From positions 1-64,000 of the forward strand of contig NZ_FNII01000003.1 of the NCBI RefSeq assembly GCF_900103865.1: a stretch of DNA of 64,000 bases, in the 5' to 3' direction. Positions 1 through 8,725 of the stretch are shown here, in pieces. The notes beneath the pieces were generated by a model. It saw only the letters and a list, made by a program, of their open reading frames with translations, ran no database searches and was not told the DNA's origin. How positions within the stretch are numbered: position 1 is the first letter of the stretch; every line of letters starts with the position of its first letter. The DNA is from Vreelandella arcis. Lineage in GTDB: Bacteria > Pseudomonadota > Gammaproteobacteria > Pseudomonadales > Halomonadaceae. The position numbers were made by a program, and so were the translations under genes.

Positions 1-973
1 CTTGGAATCGTGTTCTTGCAGGAACTGTATGATTCTATTGGAGTTTACCATTCGCTATCTTCGTTTTCAGCACTCCCTCATGAATATCCCAGGCTCATCT
101 TTAATATGTGGCGAGAAGGTTCGTGTTATGATGGCGTCGCAGTTCGTGCGACGCGCGTGGCAACTTCGTTTATAAGCAGTTCCCTTGCATCTGCAAACTC
201 AGGATATGTGATGTAAAGCTTCCCCTCTGTTCGCTGTCGCACACAAAACCGTATTCTCTGATCCTGTGTTATTTGCCGGAAGATATATTGAACGCCTTGA
301 GTCGGCAGGCGCCGGGCCAACCCCAGACAGCTTGAAAAAGAAATGTAAAGTTTAATAGCGTTGCTTTTATTGCATGTTTTTGACCGGCCGCTGGTAACTT
401 TTAAGTAATATTTAAAAAGCTAAATTAGCTATGCTAGCCCACGTTTTTTGGACGTGCCGCCGAGGCGCATAGTATTAGGTTATAAGTTCTGAAATGAATA
501 TCTTAGTAGTTAATGACAAAGTGGAGTATCTTATTGAAAGGGCGGTGGTAATTAAAATTTATTCCATTTTTAATGCGAATTTAATTAGCTAATAAGCTAA
601 AAGTCTCATCGCTTTACGTCGGTAAGATAGCATCTGCCTGGTCAGGGCTATCTATTGCATCGAAATTATCGCCAATATTCCAGTCACTTTTTTAGGAGTC
701 GCTTGGTCGCTAAATAAACAACTGCTAAATAAAAACTTAAGCGTAACTTCAAAACCAATAGCTCTGAGTACGGTTTGAGGCTTGCATTTTTTATTGACTT
801 CATTAATTTACATAGCAGAATGCTTTCACAGCTTCTCGTTTGGCAGTTTTTTGGTTCAAAGCTTATTGTTATCCAAGTTTCGGCCGTAGGCTTCTTAAAT
901 CGCGCCTGGAGGCTCTTTATATGCGCCAGGCCCTAACAACCGCAGCATAAATCACTGAACTCAAGGGGGCATC
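1..973. other. AT-rich non-coding stretch
   Basis: I see no convincing gene here. Short open frames exist near the left edge, but they lack ribosome binding sites and recognisable protein motifs. The sequence is clearly richer in A and T than the genes to its right and contains several short TTAGCTA-like words between about 410 and 600. It probably carries the promoter region of the regulator that starts at 974, but I could not fix a -35/-10 pair. Confidence 0.5.
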
Positions 974-1933
974 TTGCGCCTGCACTACGCTGGTTCACTG
1001 CCCGAGCGCGTGGGGTTTTTATTGTTACCGCGCTTTTCAATGATGGCGTTCTTTTCGGCAGTGGAACCGTTACGAATCGCCAATCGCATCAGCGGCCAGA
1101 CGTTATTCGAGTGGACGCTGTTTAGTAGCGATGGTGAACCCGTCACGGCAAGCAATGGCATGACGTTATTAGTCGATCAGTCGATGGGCGACGGTCATGA
1201 TCTGCCATCGCTCGCTGTGTGCAGTGGTTTTGAGCCTGAGGATCATTTAAGCCGAGCACTCGTTGCATGGCTGCATCGCCTTGATCAAGCCGGTTGCGCC
1301 CTTGGAGGGCTGGACACCGGCGGTTTTATATTGGCAGCAGCCAATTTGTTAAAAGGAGAGCGTATCACCTTGCACTGGGAGAGCTTGCCGGTGTTTCGTG
1401 AGCGTTTTCCAACCATTGAAACCACCGATGAGTTATTTGAGCTTGGGGAGCGACGTTTTTCCTGTGCGGGCGGTGCTGCGGCCATGGACATGGCCTTAGA
1501 AGTGATCGCTAGGCGGCATGGCACAAAGCTGGCGGTTGATGTATCTGAGCAGCTCATCCATGAGCGTTTACGCAGCCGCAGTGATCAGCAGCGTATGTCG
1601 TTAGCTCAGCGGTTAGGTACCCATAACCGGCGTTTAGTCGAGGCCGTTGCACTAATGGAGCGGCATTTGGAAGAGCCACTTGCGTTAGCCGACATTGCCC
1701 AGCGAAGCGGGGTGTCGCCTCGCCAGTTGCAGCGCCTTTTTGAGCAGCACTTGGGGGTATCTCCGCAGCAGTGGTATCAGCAGCTTCGGCTAGATCGCGC
1801 CAAACGGTTGTTGACTGAAACCGAGATGAGCGTGCTTGCCGTTGGAGTGGCCTGCGGCTTTACCTCTAGCTCTAGCTTTGCCCGGGCGTTCCGCGCAAAC
1901 TTTGGTCACTCACCGATGGAAGAGCGGCGCTAG
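974..1933 (+). CDS. GlxA-family transcriptional regulator, CdhR-like
   Basis: This 319-residue protein has the two-part layout of GlxA/CdhR/GbdR activators. Residues about 10-190 are a DJ-1/PfpI (glutamine-amidotransferase-like) domain that senses a ligand and is normally non-catalytic. Residues about 225-315 are an AraC-type double helix-turn-helix, with GVSPRQLQRLFEQHLG and the closing GFTSSSSFARAFRANFG. The start is TTG, preceded by the purine-rich AAGGGGG at 963-969. It lies just upstream of a betaine/carnitine binding protein and a convergent carnitine degradation operon. The best inference is therefore a carnitine-responsive activator like CdhR of Pseudomonas. A betaine-responsive GbdR-like role is the alternative. 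Confidence 0.85.
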   Translation: MRLHYAGSLPERVGFLLLPRFSMMAFFSAVEPLRIANRISGQTLFEWTLFSSDGEPVTASNGMTLLVDQSMGDGHDLPSLAVCSGFEPEDHLSRALVAWLHRLDQAGCALGGLDTGGFILAAANLLKGERITLHWESLPVFRERFPTIETTDELFELGERRFSCAGGAAAMDMALEVIARRHGTKLAVDVSEQLIHERLRSRSDQQRMSLAQRLGTHNRRLVEAVALMERHLEEPLALADIAQRSGVSPRQLQRLFEQHLGVSPQQWYQQLRLDRAKRLLTETEMSVLAVGVACGFTSSSSFARAFRANFGHSPMEERR

Positions 1934-2050
1934 GCTAGCGTATGAATGGCAGGACTGTCGCTTTATGCGCAAGCAATGTCGCTTGGTGTCGTTTCTAATG
2001 CGGCCTAGCAGGCACACTAGCTGGGTATATCGCCTAAAGAGGACACTATA

Positions 2051-2998
2051 ATGAAGACCGCAATTAAAGGTTATAAGGGTATTTACGCACTTAGCGCCGT
2101 CGGACTTGCAGCGTTTTCCGTCGCTGGGCCTGCCGCCGCTGAACTTGATGAGGTTAGTTTTGGCGTTCCGCCCTGGCCGGGTGTAACCGTGAAGTCCGAG
2201 GTGGCGGCGCAGTTGATGGAGTCGATGGGCTACGAAACACGCCAGCGTGATTTGGCGGTTAGCGTCATTCTTGAAGGTTTAACGCGTAACGATGTCGATG
2301 TTTATTTAGGCGGCTGGTATCCGGTACAAACCGATATGGTGGAACCGCTGGTAGCCGATAATAAAGTTGAGAAACTGGTCTCCAATATCCAGGGGGCGAA
2401 CTCTGGCCTGGCCGTACCTCAGTATGTTTACGATGCCGGTGTAACGTCGGTGGCCGACCTGGACGCCTATCGTGACCGTTTCGATGGTGAAATTCAGGGC
2501 ATCGAGGCGGGCACCGGGATTAACACGGCCATTCTGGCGGCAATTGATAATGATATTGTGGGCCTGGGAGACTGGACGCTGAGAGAAAGCTCCACCGCTG
2601 CCATGCTAGCGCAGGCAGAACAGAAAATGGCTAACGAAGAGTGGGTCACCTTTGTTGGCTGGGAGCCTCACTGGATGAACGTCAGCTTTGATATGGCCTA
2701 TCTGGAAGACGCTGATGAGGCGGGTATCGCCGAGATTGAAAGCACTGTTTGGACCATCGTACCGTCCAATATGGCCGAAGAAGATCCCCAGTTGCACCGT
2801 TTCCTCTCACAGTACGTCGTTGATATTGAGGATCAAAACGAATGGGTGCATAACTATAGCTACGATGATCGCCCAGCGGATGAGGTAGCGTCTGAGTGGA
2901 TTAGCACGAACTTGGACACTGTCGAGACGTGGTTGGATGGCGTTTCTGCTAAAGATGGCAAGCCAGCTATAGAGGCAGTGCGGGCAACTTACCAATAA
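2051..2998 (+). CDS. Glycine betaine/carnitine/choline ABC transporter substrate-binding protein
   Basis: This is a 315-residue periplasmic binding protein of the OpuAC/ProX superfamily. Residues 1-30 form a Sec signal peptide with a likely cleavage after GPAAA. The mature part begins with VSFGVPPWPGV and keeps the family's tryptophan-rich ligand box: GGWYP near residue 87 and FVGWEPHWM near residue 202, where aromatic side chains hold the trimethylammonium group. AGAGG at 2038-2042 is a good ribosome binding site. No permease or ATPase gene is adjacent. It therefore probably works as an orphan binding protein (CaiX-like) that feeds a transporter encoded elsewhere. Its place between a CdhR-like regulator and the carnitine operon favours carnitine as the ligand. 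Choline or betaine remain possible. Confidence 0.85.
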   Translation: MKTAIKGYKGIYALSAVGLAAFSVAGPAAAELDEVSFGVPPWPGVTVKSEVAAQLMESMGYETRQRDLAVSVILEGLTRNDVDVYLGGWYPVQTDMVEPLVADNKVEKLVSNIQGANSGLAVPQYVYDAGVTSVADLDAYRDRFDGEIQGIEAGTGINTAILAAIDNDIVGLGDWTLRESSTAAMLAQAEQKMANEEWVTFVGWEPHWMNVSFDMAYLEDADEAGIAEIESTVWTIVPSNMAEEDPQLHRFLSQYVVDIEDQNEWVHNYSYDDRPADEVASEWISTNLDTVETWLDGVSAKDGKPAIEAVRATYQ

Positions 2999-3005
2999 TC
3001 AGCAT

Positions 3006-3824
3006 TTACGACATTAGTCGTTTATTGAGCGCCTGGCAGAAATCCTGCCAGGCGTTTTGCATTTCAGGCAGGTGTGCGTGGGCATGCAAAGCGGCATGAA
3101 CCATCGTCTTTGCACAACGATAACCTACCTGAGTGTCCTTACCGTGCCAGCGGGCAACGGCTTCCTCAAGTGGCAATGTTAGCGGATCATACTCAACAGC
3201 GAGCACTTCTATTTTCGCTGCTGGTGGCGGCGTGCACAGCTGTGCGCTGAGTTGCGGGCAAAGGGGGCTCAGAGCCATGACATCTTCGCGGCTAAGCAGT
3301 GGCGCATCGGCACCCAGGGTCTGCTCGTTGAGGCCGTTAACCGGTGGGTAAATCAAGCCCAAGAGCACTGTATGGTTAAGTAGCGGCGCTAGATCCATCG
3401 CTAAACGCCCTCCGGCGCTGTCGCCTACCACCGCGAGCGGTTTCATCGTGTTAGCGACGTTTAGGCAATCCGCCAGCATGCCACGGTAGCTCGCCTCAGG
3501 TGCCAAGCGATAGTTGATGCTGACAACGCGCCGTTTTAGCTGCTGCGCCAAACTCGCAGCAATGCCGTGATGGCTTTCGACAGATCCCATCGTAAAGCCA
3601 CCCCCGTGAATGAACAGCACGTAGCCAGGCAGCGTATACGTTGGGATAAAGTGTCTGACGGTAACGCTCTCTAGCTTCTCGTCACAGACCTTCATCCCTG
3701 CCGGGGTGGGCGGTGCAAACCCTTGGCATAGTCGGTCATAGCGAGTGCGTGCTGATGCCAAAGGGATGTTTTCGATACTGGCTAAGCCCGCCTCAAAGCG
3801 GGCGATAAAAGCGTTGATATCCAC
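3006..3824 (-). CDS. Alpha/beta hydrolase, possible acylcarnitine esterase
   Basis: This 272-residue protein belongs to the hormone-sensitive-lipase-like alpha/beta hydrolases. HGGGF at residues 73-77 forms the oxyanion hole. GDSAGG at 134-139 supplies the nucleophile Ser136. Asp213 (EYDPL) and His243 (MVHAA) complete a plausible triad. It starts with GTG and shares one base with the TAG stop of the upstream thioesterase gene, so translation is probably coupled. As the last gene of a carnitine operon it could release carnitine from short-chain O-acylcarnitines, as the Pseudomonas acylcarnitine hydrolase does. This substrate is inferred from context only. Another short ester is possible. Confidence 0.75.
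   Translation of the reverse strand: MDINAFIARFEAGLASIENIPLASARTRYDRLCQGFAPPTPAGMKVCDEKLESVTVRHFIPTYTLPGYVLFIHGGGFTMGSVESHHGIAASLAQQLKRRVVSINYRLAPEASYRGMLADCLNVANTMKPLAVVGDSAGGRLAMDLAPLLNHTVLLGLIYPPVNGLNEQTLGADAPLLSREDVMALSPLCPQLSAQLCTPPPAAKIEVLAVEYDPLTLPLEEAVARWHGKDTQVGYRCAKTMVHAALHAHAHLPEMQNAWQDFCQALNKRLMS
3031..3058 (+). terminator. Intrinsic terminator of the binding-protein gene
   Basis: A perfect 9-bp stem (GCCTGGCAG at 3031-3039 and CTGCCAGGC at 3045-3053) with a 5-nt loop is followed by GTTTT. It sits 33 bases after the stop codon of the substrate-binding protein gene. It lies inside the last codons of the convergent alpha/beta hydrolase gene, so the same bases serve both purposes. 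Confidence 0.75.
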
Positions 3825-4279
3825 TAGCGGCGTATACCAATGGGGCGGCCAGCTTGCTTTGGCCAGGCATCCGGCGCTGCTTGGGGGAGGGTGGAAATGG
3901 CCTCTGCCACCGGCGCTGGAAATGGCCCGGATCGACCGTTGGTCTGGTCGATACCCATCAACATTTGTTCACTCGTCGCCAGCAGGTGGCCCTGCTGGTC
4001 GAGTAACTCAAAAAACGGGTGTAGGCGCTTAGCATCGTGGTCTAACAGCGTTACAGACACACGTAATGCCTGGCCTTCGTGGACTTCTTGGCGATAGCAC
4101 AGATGCGTTTCTAGCGTATACAGCGTGTAGTTGTGCTGTTGTCGGCCAGCGTCATCAAGGCCAAGACGCACCATTAAGGCATCTACCGCTAATGAAAACA
4201 CTCTGGCGTATTCGGCATCGTTCATGTGGCCGTTATAGTCCACCCATTCAGGCGCGACGTGTGTTTCCAGTAGCATCAT
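3824..4279 (-). CDS. cdhB: Hotdog-fold thioesterase, probable betainyl-CoA thioesterase
   Basis: This 151-residue protein is a 4-hydroxybenzoyl-CoA-type hotdog thioesterase. The signature VDYNGHMN is at residues 13-20, where Asp14 is the usual catalytic position. The length is normal for the family. It overlaps its neighbours by one base on each side (TAATG upstream, TAGTG downstream), typical of a tightly coupled operon. Carnitine degradation through 3-dehydrocarnitine and acetyl-CoA yields betainyl-CoA, and a thioesterase of this family in cdh loci releases glycine betaine from it. The gene symbol rests on gene order and family, not on a substrate-specific residue. Confidence 0.8.
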   Translation of the reverse strand: MMLLETHVAPEWVDYNGHMNDAEYARVFSLAVDALMVRLGLDDAGRQQHNYTLYTLETHLCYRQEVHEGQALRVSVTLLDHDAKRLHPFFELLDQQGHLLATSEQMLMGIDQTNGRSGPFPAPVAEAISTLPQAAPDAWPKQAGRPIGIRR

Positions 4280-5235
4280 TAGATACGTCCCTTTAAGCCT
4301 TCTGCTTCAGGCCAATATTTCTGCACCAAGCCGAGTAGTTCAACTAGAAAATCATCGCGGCGCCGGTCAAGCTCGGCAACGGGGCGGCCAGCCGCCTGGT
4401 GCTCACATCCCTCGACCACGCGGTCAATCAGCTCGTCGGTGAGTTCGGGCGCTTCAAGTTTGGTCCAGGGTAGCTTTAGCGCCGGGCCAAACTGTTCCAG
4501 CATGTGGCGCATCCCTTGTTCGCCCCCCGCTAAATGGAACGTTAAAAATGTGCCCATCAGTGGCCAGCGTAGACCACAGCCATACACCACGGCGGCATCG
4601 ATTTCTTCGGTGGTGGCAACGCCGTCATTGACTAGATGTAACGCTTCACGCCAGAGCGCTTCCATCAGGCGATCGGCCAAGTGACCTTCGATCTCTTTAC
4701 GCACCAGCAAGGGGCGCATGGCGAGGTCTTTATAGAGTACCTGGGCAATGTCAGTGTGGTTTGTTCGGGTGGCGTCGCCGCCGACGAGCTCGACTAACGG
4801 CAGTAAATAGACGGGGTTGAAGGGGTGGGCCACGATAACGCGCCCTGGTGCGTTTTTGCAGTCTCTCTGTAAGTCGCTGGGTTTAAAGCCCGACGTGGAT
4901 GAGCCAATGATGACGTGCGCTTCTGCAGCAGCATCCAGCGTTGCAAGCATTTCGCGCTTGAGCTCAAGCCGTTCAGGTACGTTTTCCTGAATTAAGTCAG
5001 CACCGATCACCGCCTTTTCTATGTTATCGACGAACCTTAGGCGTGTTTGGCTGGCGCTGTCTGCCAGACCAAGCTGTTGTAAGGATGACCAGGCATTTTC
5101 AATAAAGCTGCGGGTACGCGCGGGTGCTTTGGGGTCTGGGTCGAAGGCAACCACATCCCAACCCTGTGCCAAGGCGCGAGCAATCCAGCCATTGCCAATG
5201 ACGCCGGTGCCTATCACGGTAAGTTGGCGGCTCAT
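4279..5235 (-). CDS. lcdH: L-carnitine 3-dehydrogenase
   Basis: This 318-residue NAD-dependent enzyme of the 3-hydroxyacyl-CoA dehydrogenase superfamily oxidises L-carnitine to 3-dehydrocarnitine. Residues 7-16 hold the Rossmann motif VIGTGVIGNG. SSTSG is at 112-116 and HPFNP, with the catalytic His137, is at 137-141. The C-terminal helical domain carries the usual GCGLRWPLMG segment. The start codon overlaps the stop of the upstream gene (ATGA, 5232-5235). It is preceded by a very strong Shine-Dalgarno sequence within that gene's 3' end. This form is not fused to the thioesterase; here the thioesterase is a separate downstream gene. It is also called cdhA in Pseudomonas. Confidence 0.9.
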   Translation of the reverse strand: MSRQLTVIGTGVIGNGWIARALAQGWDVVAFDPDPKAPARTRSFIENAWSSLQQLGLADSASQTRLRFVDNIEKAVIGADLIQENVPERLELKREMLATLDAAAEAHVIIGSSTSGFKPSDLQRDCKNAPGRVIVAHPFNPVYLLPLVELVGGDATRTNHTDIAQVLYKDLAMRPLLVRKEIEGHLADRLMEALWREALHLVNDGVATTEEIDAAVVYGCGLRWPLMGTFLTFHLAGGEQGMRHMLEQFGPALKLPWTKLEAPELTDELIDRVVEGCEHQAAGRPVAELDRRRDDFLVELLGLVQKYWPEAEGLKGRI

Positions 5236-6152
5236 GCATCACCTCCTTTAGCACTTTTATGATCCGATAAGGTGTGTGGATCGCGCAGGGATAGGTGCGC
5301 ACGTGTCTCGGCGGGAGACATAACCCTGGCACCCAGGTTGTCGATCACGGCGGCGGCTTTCTCGACTAACTGACCATTGGTCGCTAGTACGCCTTTTTTA
5401 AGATACAGATTGTCTTCAAGGCCGACGCGGGCGTGGCCACCTAACAGCACGGCTTGGGCAACCATGGGCATTTGCTGACGGCCGATACCGAAGGCCGCCC
5501 AATGCGCGTTTTCCGGTAACTTATTGCGCATGGCCAGCATGGATTCGGTATCGGCTTCGGCGCCCCAGGGTATCCCTAAGCAGAGTTGGTAGAGTGGGTC
5601 GCCATCAATGAGGCCTTCTTGCTGCAACTGGCGGGCAAACCAAACATGCCCCAGGTCAAAGCATTCGAGTTCGGGTTTGACGCCTGCCGCTTGAACCAGC
5701 CGTGCATGCTCGCGTAACCAATCTGCCGAGTTGATATACACCATGTCGCTAAAGTTAAGGCTGCCGCAGTCGAGCGTGCATAGCTCGGGCAATAACGCGT
5801 CGACGGGCGCGTGTCGCTCGGCGGGCGTTTGCATATCCGTCCCCGGGCCGCCTCGGGTAGGATCCTGCGCATCAGGGATCCAATCGCCGCCGCCGCCTGC
5901 GGTAATGTTCATCACGATATCCACGCCTGAATCACGCACGCGTGTCATGACTTCACGGAAGTGCTCCACTGAGTGACTGATGCCGCCTGTTTCAGGGTCA
6001 CGCACATGGATATGGGCTATGCTGGCACCGGCTTTCGCTGCTGCTATGCAGTCATTGGCGATCTGTTCGGGCGTGACTGGGACATTCGGGTTCTTGCCCG
6101 TTGTGTCGCCTGCGCCGGTGACGGCGCAGGTAAGAATAACGTTGCGGTTCAT
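5232..6152 (-). CDS. cdhC: 3-dehydrocarnitine cleavage enzyme (BKACE family)
   Basis: This 306-residue protein is a beta-keto acid cleavage enzyme (DUF849/BKACE). It condenses dehydrocarnitine with acetyl-CoA to give acetoacetate and betainyl-CoA. HIHVRDP at residues 47-53 supplies the two zinc-binding histidines. The conserved glycine-rich segment TAGGGGDW is near residue 109 and IPWGAEAD near residue 217. AAGGAG lies 6 bases before the ATG. It is the first gene of the four-gene minus-strand operon cdhC, lcdH, thioesterase, hydrolase. BKACE members use different beta-keto acids; the neighbouring carnitine dehydrogenase makes dehydrocarnitine the best call. Confidence 0.88.
   Translation of the reverse strand: MNRNVILTCAVTGAGDTTGKNPNVPVTPEQIANDCIAAAKAGASIAHIHVRDPETGGISHSVEHFREVMTRVRDSGVDIVMNITAGGGGDWIPDAQDPTRGGPGTDMQTPAERHAPVDALLPELCTLDCGSLNFSDMVYINSADWLREHARLVQAAGVKPELECFDLGHVWFARQLQQEGLIDGDPLYQLCLGIPWGAEADTESMLAMRNKLPENAHWAAFGIGRQQMPMVAQAVLLGGHARVGLEDNLYLKKGVLATNGQLVEKAAAVIDNLGARVMSPAETRAHLSLRDPHTLSDHKSAKGGDA
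5238..5249 (-). promoter_or_regulatory. Near-perfect Shine-Dalgarno site for lcdH
   Basis: On the minus strand the bases AAAGGAGGTGAT match the 3' end of 16S rRNA almost completely. The AGGAGG core is 7 bases from the ATG of the carnitine dehydrogenase. It lies inside the coding end of the dehydrocarnitine cleavage gene and confirms the start chosen for lcdH. Confidence 0.85.
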
Positions 6153-6290
6153 GGGCCGCTCCTTGACATGGGTTCAGGAAAACGGCCACCAGTATGGCGC
6201 TACGCCAAGGTTGTTATTGTCTTTATGCGACGTCAAATAAACATAAAGCGCCGTGTTTTTTTATTTGGTGCTTTTGTTATTGGCACTTAA

Positions 6291-6311
6291 GCTGGTCGGT
6301 TAACCGCCAGC
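6291..6311 (-). terminator. Hairpin after metY, weak terminator candidate
   Basis: The bases at 6291-6311 fold into a hairpin with the core CGGTTAACCG and flanking GCTGG/CCAGC, with one unpaired base. It lies 18 bases past the metY stop codon and before the promoter region of the carnitine operon. There is no clear U-run on the minus strand, so it may be a processing end or an operator instead. Confidence 0.35.
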
Positions 6312-6328
6312 TGGGCTAGTACGCGCCG

Positions 6329-7603
6329 CTATGCTTGAGAGGTCGCTAGCGCCTGATCGATATCTGCCAGCAAATCGTCGATATGCTCGATGCCAATCGA
6401 CAGGCGCACCATATCCGGGGTAACGCCCGCCGTTTTTAGCTCATGTTCGTTCAATTGGCGGTGCGTGGTGGACGCCGGAATGGAGGAGCAGCTCTTGGCA
6501 TCGCCGATATTCACCAACCGCAGAATGAGCGACAGCGCATCATAAAAGCGCTCGCCAGCGGCTTGGCCGCCCTTAATACCAAAGCTAAGAATGCCCGAAG
6601 CATGGCTCTCCATATAGCGCTGCGTGAGTGCATGGTCTGGGTGATTCTCCAGCCCCGCATAGTGTACCCACGCCACTTGGGGATGGCCTTCCAGGTGCTT
6701 CGCCACCGCCAGCGCGTTAGCGCAGATACGTTCAATCCGCAGTGATAGCGTTTCCAGCCCCTGTAGCAGATTCCAGGCCGCCTGGGCAGATAGCGCCGCC
6801 CCCATATTTCGCAACGGCACCACGCGGGCACGGGTAATAAAGGCCGCATCGCCCACATCGCGGGTATAGCTAACGCCGTGATAGGAAACATCCGGCTCGT
6901 TCAGCAGCGGGAACCGGCTGGCATGCTCAGCCCAGGGGAACTTACCGGAATCCACAATCACACCGCCCACCGTGGTGCCATGGCCACCGATATACTTGGT
7001 CGCCGAATGGATGACAATATCCGCCCCGTGCTCAATCGGACGACATAAAAACGGCGTGGCGGTGGTGTTATCTACCATCACCGGCACCCCGTGACGGTGG
7101 GCGGCATCGGCAAGTGCACGCAGGTCGACGACCCCGCCAGAGGGATTGCCGATGCTTTCGCAGAACACTGCTTTAGTGCGCTCATCAATCAGCGCTTCAA
7201 TGCCCGCAATATCGTCTTTATCGACGAAGCGCACCTGAACTCCCTGGCGGGGCAGGGTGTGCGCAAACAGGTTGTAAGTGCCGCCATACAGCTCGCTAAT
7301 GGAAACAATGTTATCGCCCGCTTCGGCGATGGTTTGAATGGCGTAGGTGATCGCCGCCATCCCCGACGCTAGCGCTAGGCCCGCAATGCCGCCTTCAAGC
7401 GCGGCCACCCGTTGCTCCAGCACGGCGCAGGTCGGGTTCATGATTCGCGAATAGATATTGCCTTCCACTTTTAGATCAAACAGATCTGCTGCGTGCTGCG
7501 CATTGTCAAAGGAAAACGAGGTGGTCTGATGGATCGGCACCGCGACGGCGTTTTGTGAATCCGGCGTATAGCCATGGTGAAGGGCGATGGTTTCAGGTTT
7601 CAT
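6329..7603 (-). CDS. metY: O-acetylhomoserine sulfhydrylase
   Basis: This PLP enzyme of the Cys/Met metabolism family, 424 residues from the chosen ATG, makes homocysteine from O-acetylhomoserine and sulfide. The PLP lysine is Lys203 in HSATKYIGGHG. The substrate-binding YSRIMNPT is at residues 51-58 and SGMAA at 80-84. The family usually starts with MKPET, which fits the ATG at 7603. A TTG 15 bases upstream would add five residues and has no ribosome binding site. It is divergent from a persulfide-dioxygenase-type gene, and a shared 186-base control region lies between them. Together they suggest sulfide use and disposal. Confidence 0.9.
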   Translation of the reverse strand: MKPETIALHHGYTPDSQNAVAVPIHQTTSFSFDNAQHAADLFDLKVEGNIYSRIMNPTCAVLEQRVAALEGGIAGLALASGMAAITYAIQTIAEAGDNIVSISELYGGTYNLFAHTLPRQGVQVRFVDKDDIAGIEALIDERTKAVFCESIGNPSGGVVDLRALADAAHRHGVPVMVDNTTATPFLCRPIEHGADIVIHSATKYIGGHGTTVGGVIVDSGKFPWAEHASRFPLLNEPDVSYHGVSYTRDVGDAAFITRARVVPLRNMGAALSAQAAWNLLQGLETLSLRIERICANALAVAKHLEGHPQVAWVHYAGLENHPDHALTQRYMESHASGILSFGIKGGQAAGERFYDALSLILRLVNIGDAKSCSSIPASTTHRQLNEHELKTAGVTPDMVRLSIGIEHIDDLLADIDQALATSQA

Positions 7604-7688
7604 AAAAGTGGCTCGCAAAAGAAAGGGTGGTTTTGATCTTAGAGAAGTCCACTCGCGTCAGCCAATGTCGTTTAGTCGGAGGCCGCGC

Positions 7689-7713
7689 CATGCATCAATT
7701 TCCTCTATGCATG
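7689..7713. promoter_or_regulatory. Inverted repeat between metY and the metallo-hydrolase gene
   Basis: A perfect 7-bp inverted repeat (CATGCAT and ATGCATG, 11-base spacer) lies in the divergent control region. A second, weaker pair (ATAAC at 7732-7736, GTTAT at 7750-7754) is closer to the plus-strand gene. Both are candidate operators. I recognise no specific regulator. Confidence 0.35.
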
Positions 7714-7789
7714 CCACACGGCTCGCGTGTTATAACTATATGAGCTATCGTTATTCGTTATTTAGCATATTGTCCTTGGAGGAAAACGC

Positions 7790-8698
7790 ATGAATACCTT
7801 TGCGCTCTCAAAGCACACCCACGCTGGAACACCGGATGTCGCCGGTTTTTTTGACCCGCGTACCTTTAGCATCCAGTACGTGGTGATCGACCCTGCTACC
7901 CAACAGTGCGCGATTATCGACCCCGTGCTGGATTTCGACGAGAAGTCCGGCGCGACAGCGACCCATTGCGCGGATGAGTTGCTGGCCTATATAGATAGAG
8001 AGGGTTTATCGGTGGCGTGGATTCTCGATACCCATCCTCACGCGGATCACTTTTCTGCAGCACACTATTTAAAAGAGAAAACTGGTGCACCCACGGCTAT
8101 TGGTCAGTACGTCACTAAAGTGCAGGCGCTGTGGAAGGAGATTTATCACTGGCCGGAAATGCCAGCCGATGGAAAACAGTGGGATACGCTGTTTAGCGAA
8201 GGTGATACTTTTAAGGTTGGTGAGCTAAACGCTCGCGTACTTTACTCGCCCGGCCATACGCTGGCTTCTATTACCTACGTGATTGGCGATACGGCCTTTG
8301 TGCACGACACCTTGTTCCAGCCAGACTTCGGCACTGCCCGGGCGGATTTCCCCGGTGGCGATGCCAAGACGCTGTGGCATTCTATTCAGCAAATTCTGGC
8401 GCTGCCCGCTAACACCCGACTGTTCACCGGTCACGATTATATGCCTGATGGCCGCCAGCCGCAGTGGGAAAGCACGGTCGCCGAGCAGTGTGAACGTAAC
8501 CCGCACTTAGTGAGCATGAGCGAAACGGATTACATCGCCCTGCGCCACAAGCGCGATAGCGAACTGCCCATGCCCAAGCTGATTCTGCACGCCCTGCAGG
8601 TCAACACACGGGGCGGGCGACTGCCTGAGCCGGAAGCCAACGGTAAGCGCTATCTGAAAATACCGCTGGATGCCTTAGACGGTGCCGCTTGGGATTAA
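7790..8698 (+). CDS. MBL-fold hydrolase, persulfide dioxygenase type
   Basis: This 302-residue metallo-beta-lactamase-fold protein resembles the ETHE1/Blh persulfide dioxygenases, which oxidise glutathione persulfide to sulfite with a single iron. The metal motif HPHADH is at residues 82-87. SPGHT near residue 152 and TGHDY near residue 213 provide the remaining metal-binding histidines. GGAGG at 7776-7780 precedes the ATG by a normal distance. A paralogue lies at 55803-56669. Divergence from metY supports a sulfide role. A glyoxalase II-like hydrolase is the alternative, but the single-metal HxHxDH arrangement with MPKLILHALQVNTRGG near the C-terminus fits the Blh group better. Confidence 0.8.
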   Translation: MNTFALSKHTHAGTPDVAGFFDPRTFSIQYVVIDPATQQCAIIDPVLDFDEKSGATATHCADELLAYIDREGLSVAWILDTHPHADHFSAAHYLKEKTGAPTAIGQYVTKVQALWKEIYHWPEMPADGKQWDTLFSEGDTFKVGELNARVLYSPGHTLASITYVIGDTAFVHDTLFQPDFGTARADFPGGDAKTLWHSIQQILALPANTRLFTGHDYMPDGRQPQWESTVAEQCERNPHLVSMSETDYIALRHKRDSELPMPKLILHALQVNTRGGRLPEPEANGKRYLKIPLDALDGAAWD

Positions 8699-8725
8699 TC
8701 TATCCACTACGTTTTTAAGAAGGGC

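Noticed and set aside
1-130. Short frame at the left edge with a YHSLSS...LPHEY pattern, faintly like the end of an IS3-type transposase
   Set aside because: The conserved spacing is off by one or more residues, no DDE motif or terminal repeat is visible, and the frame runs on into non-protein-like sequence.
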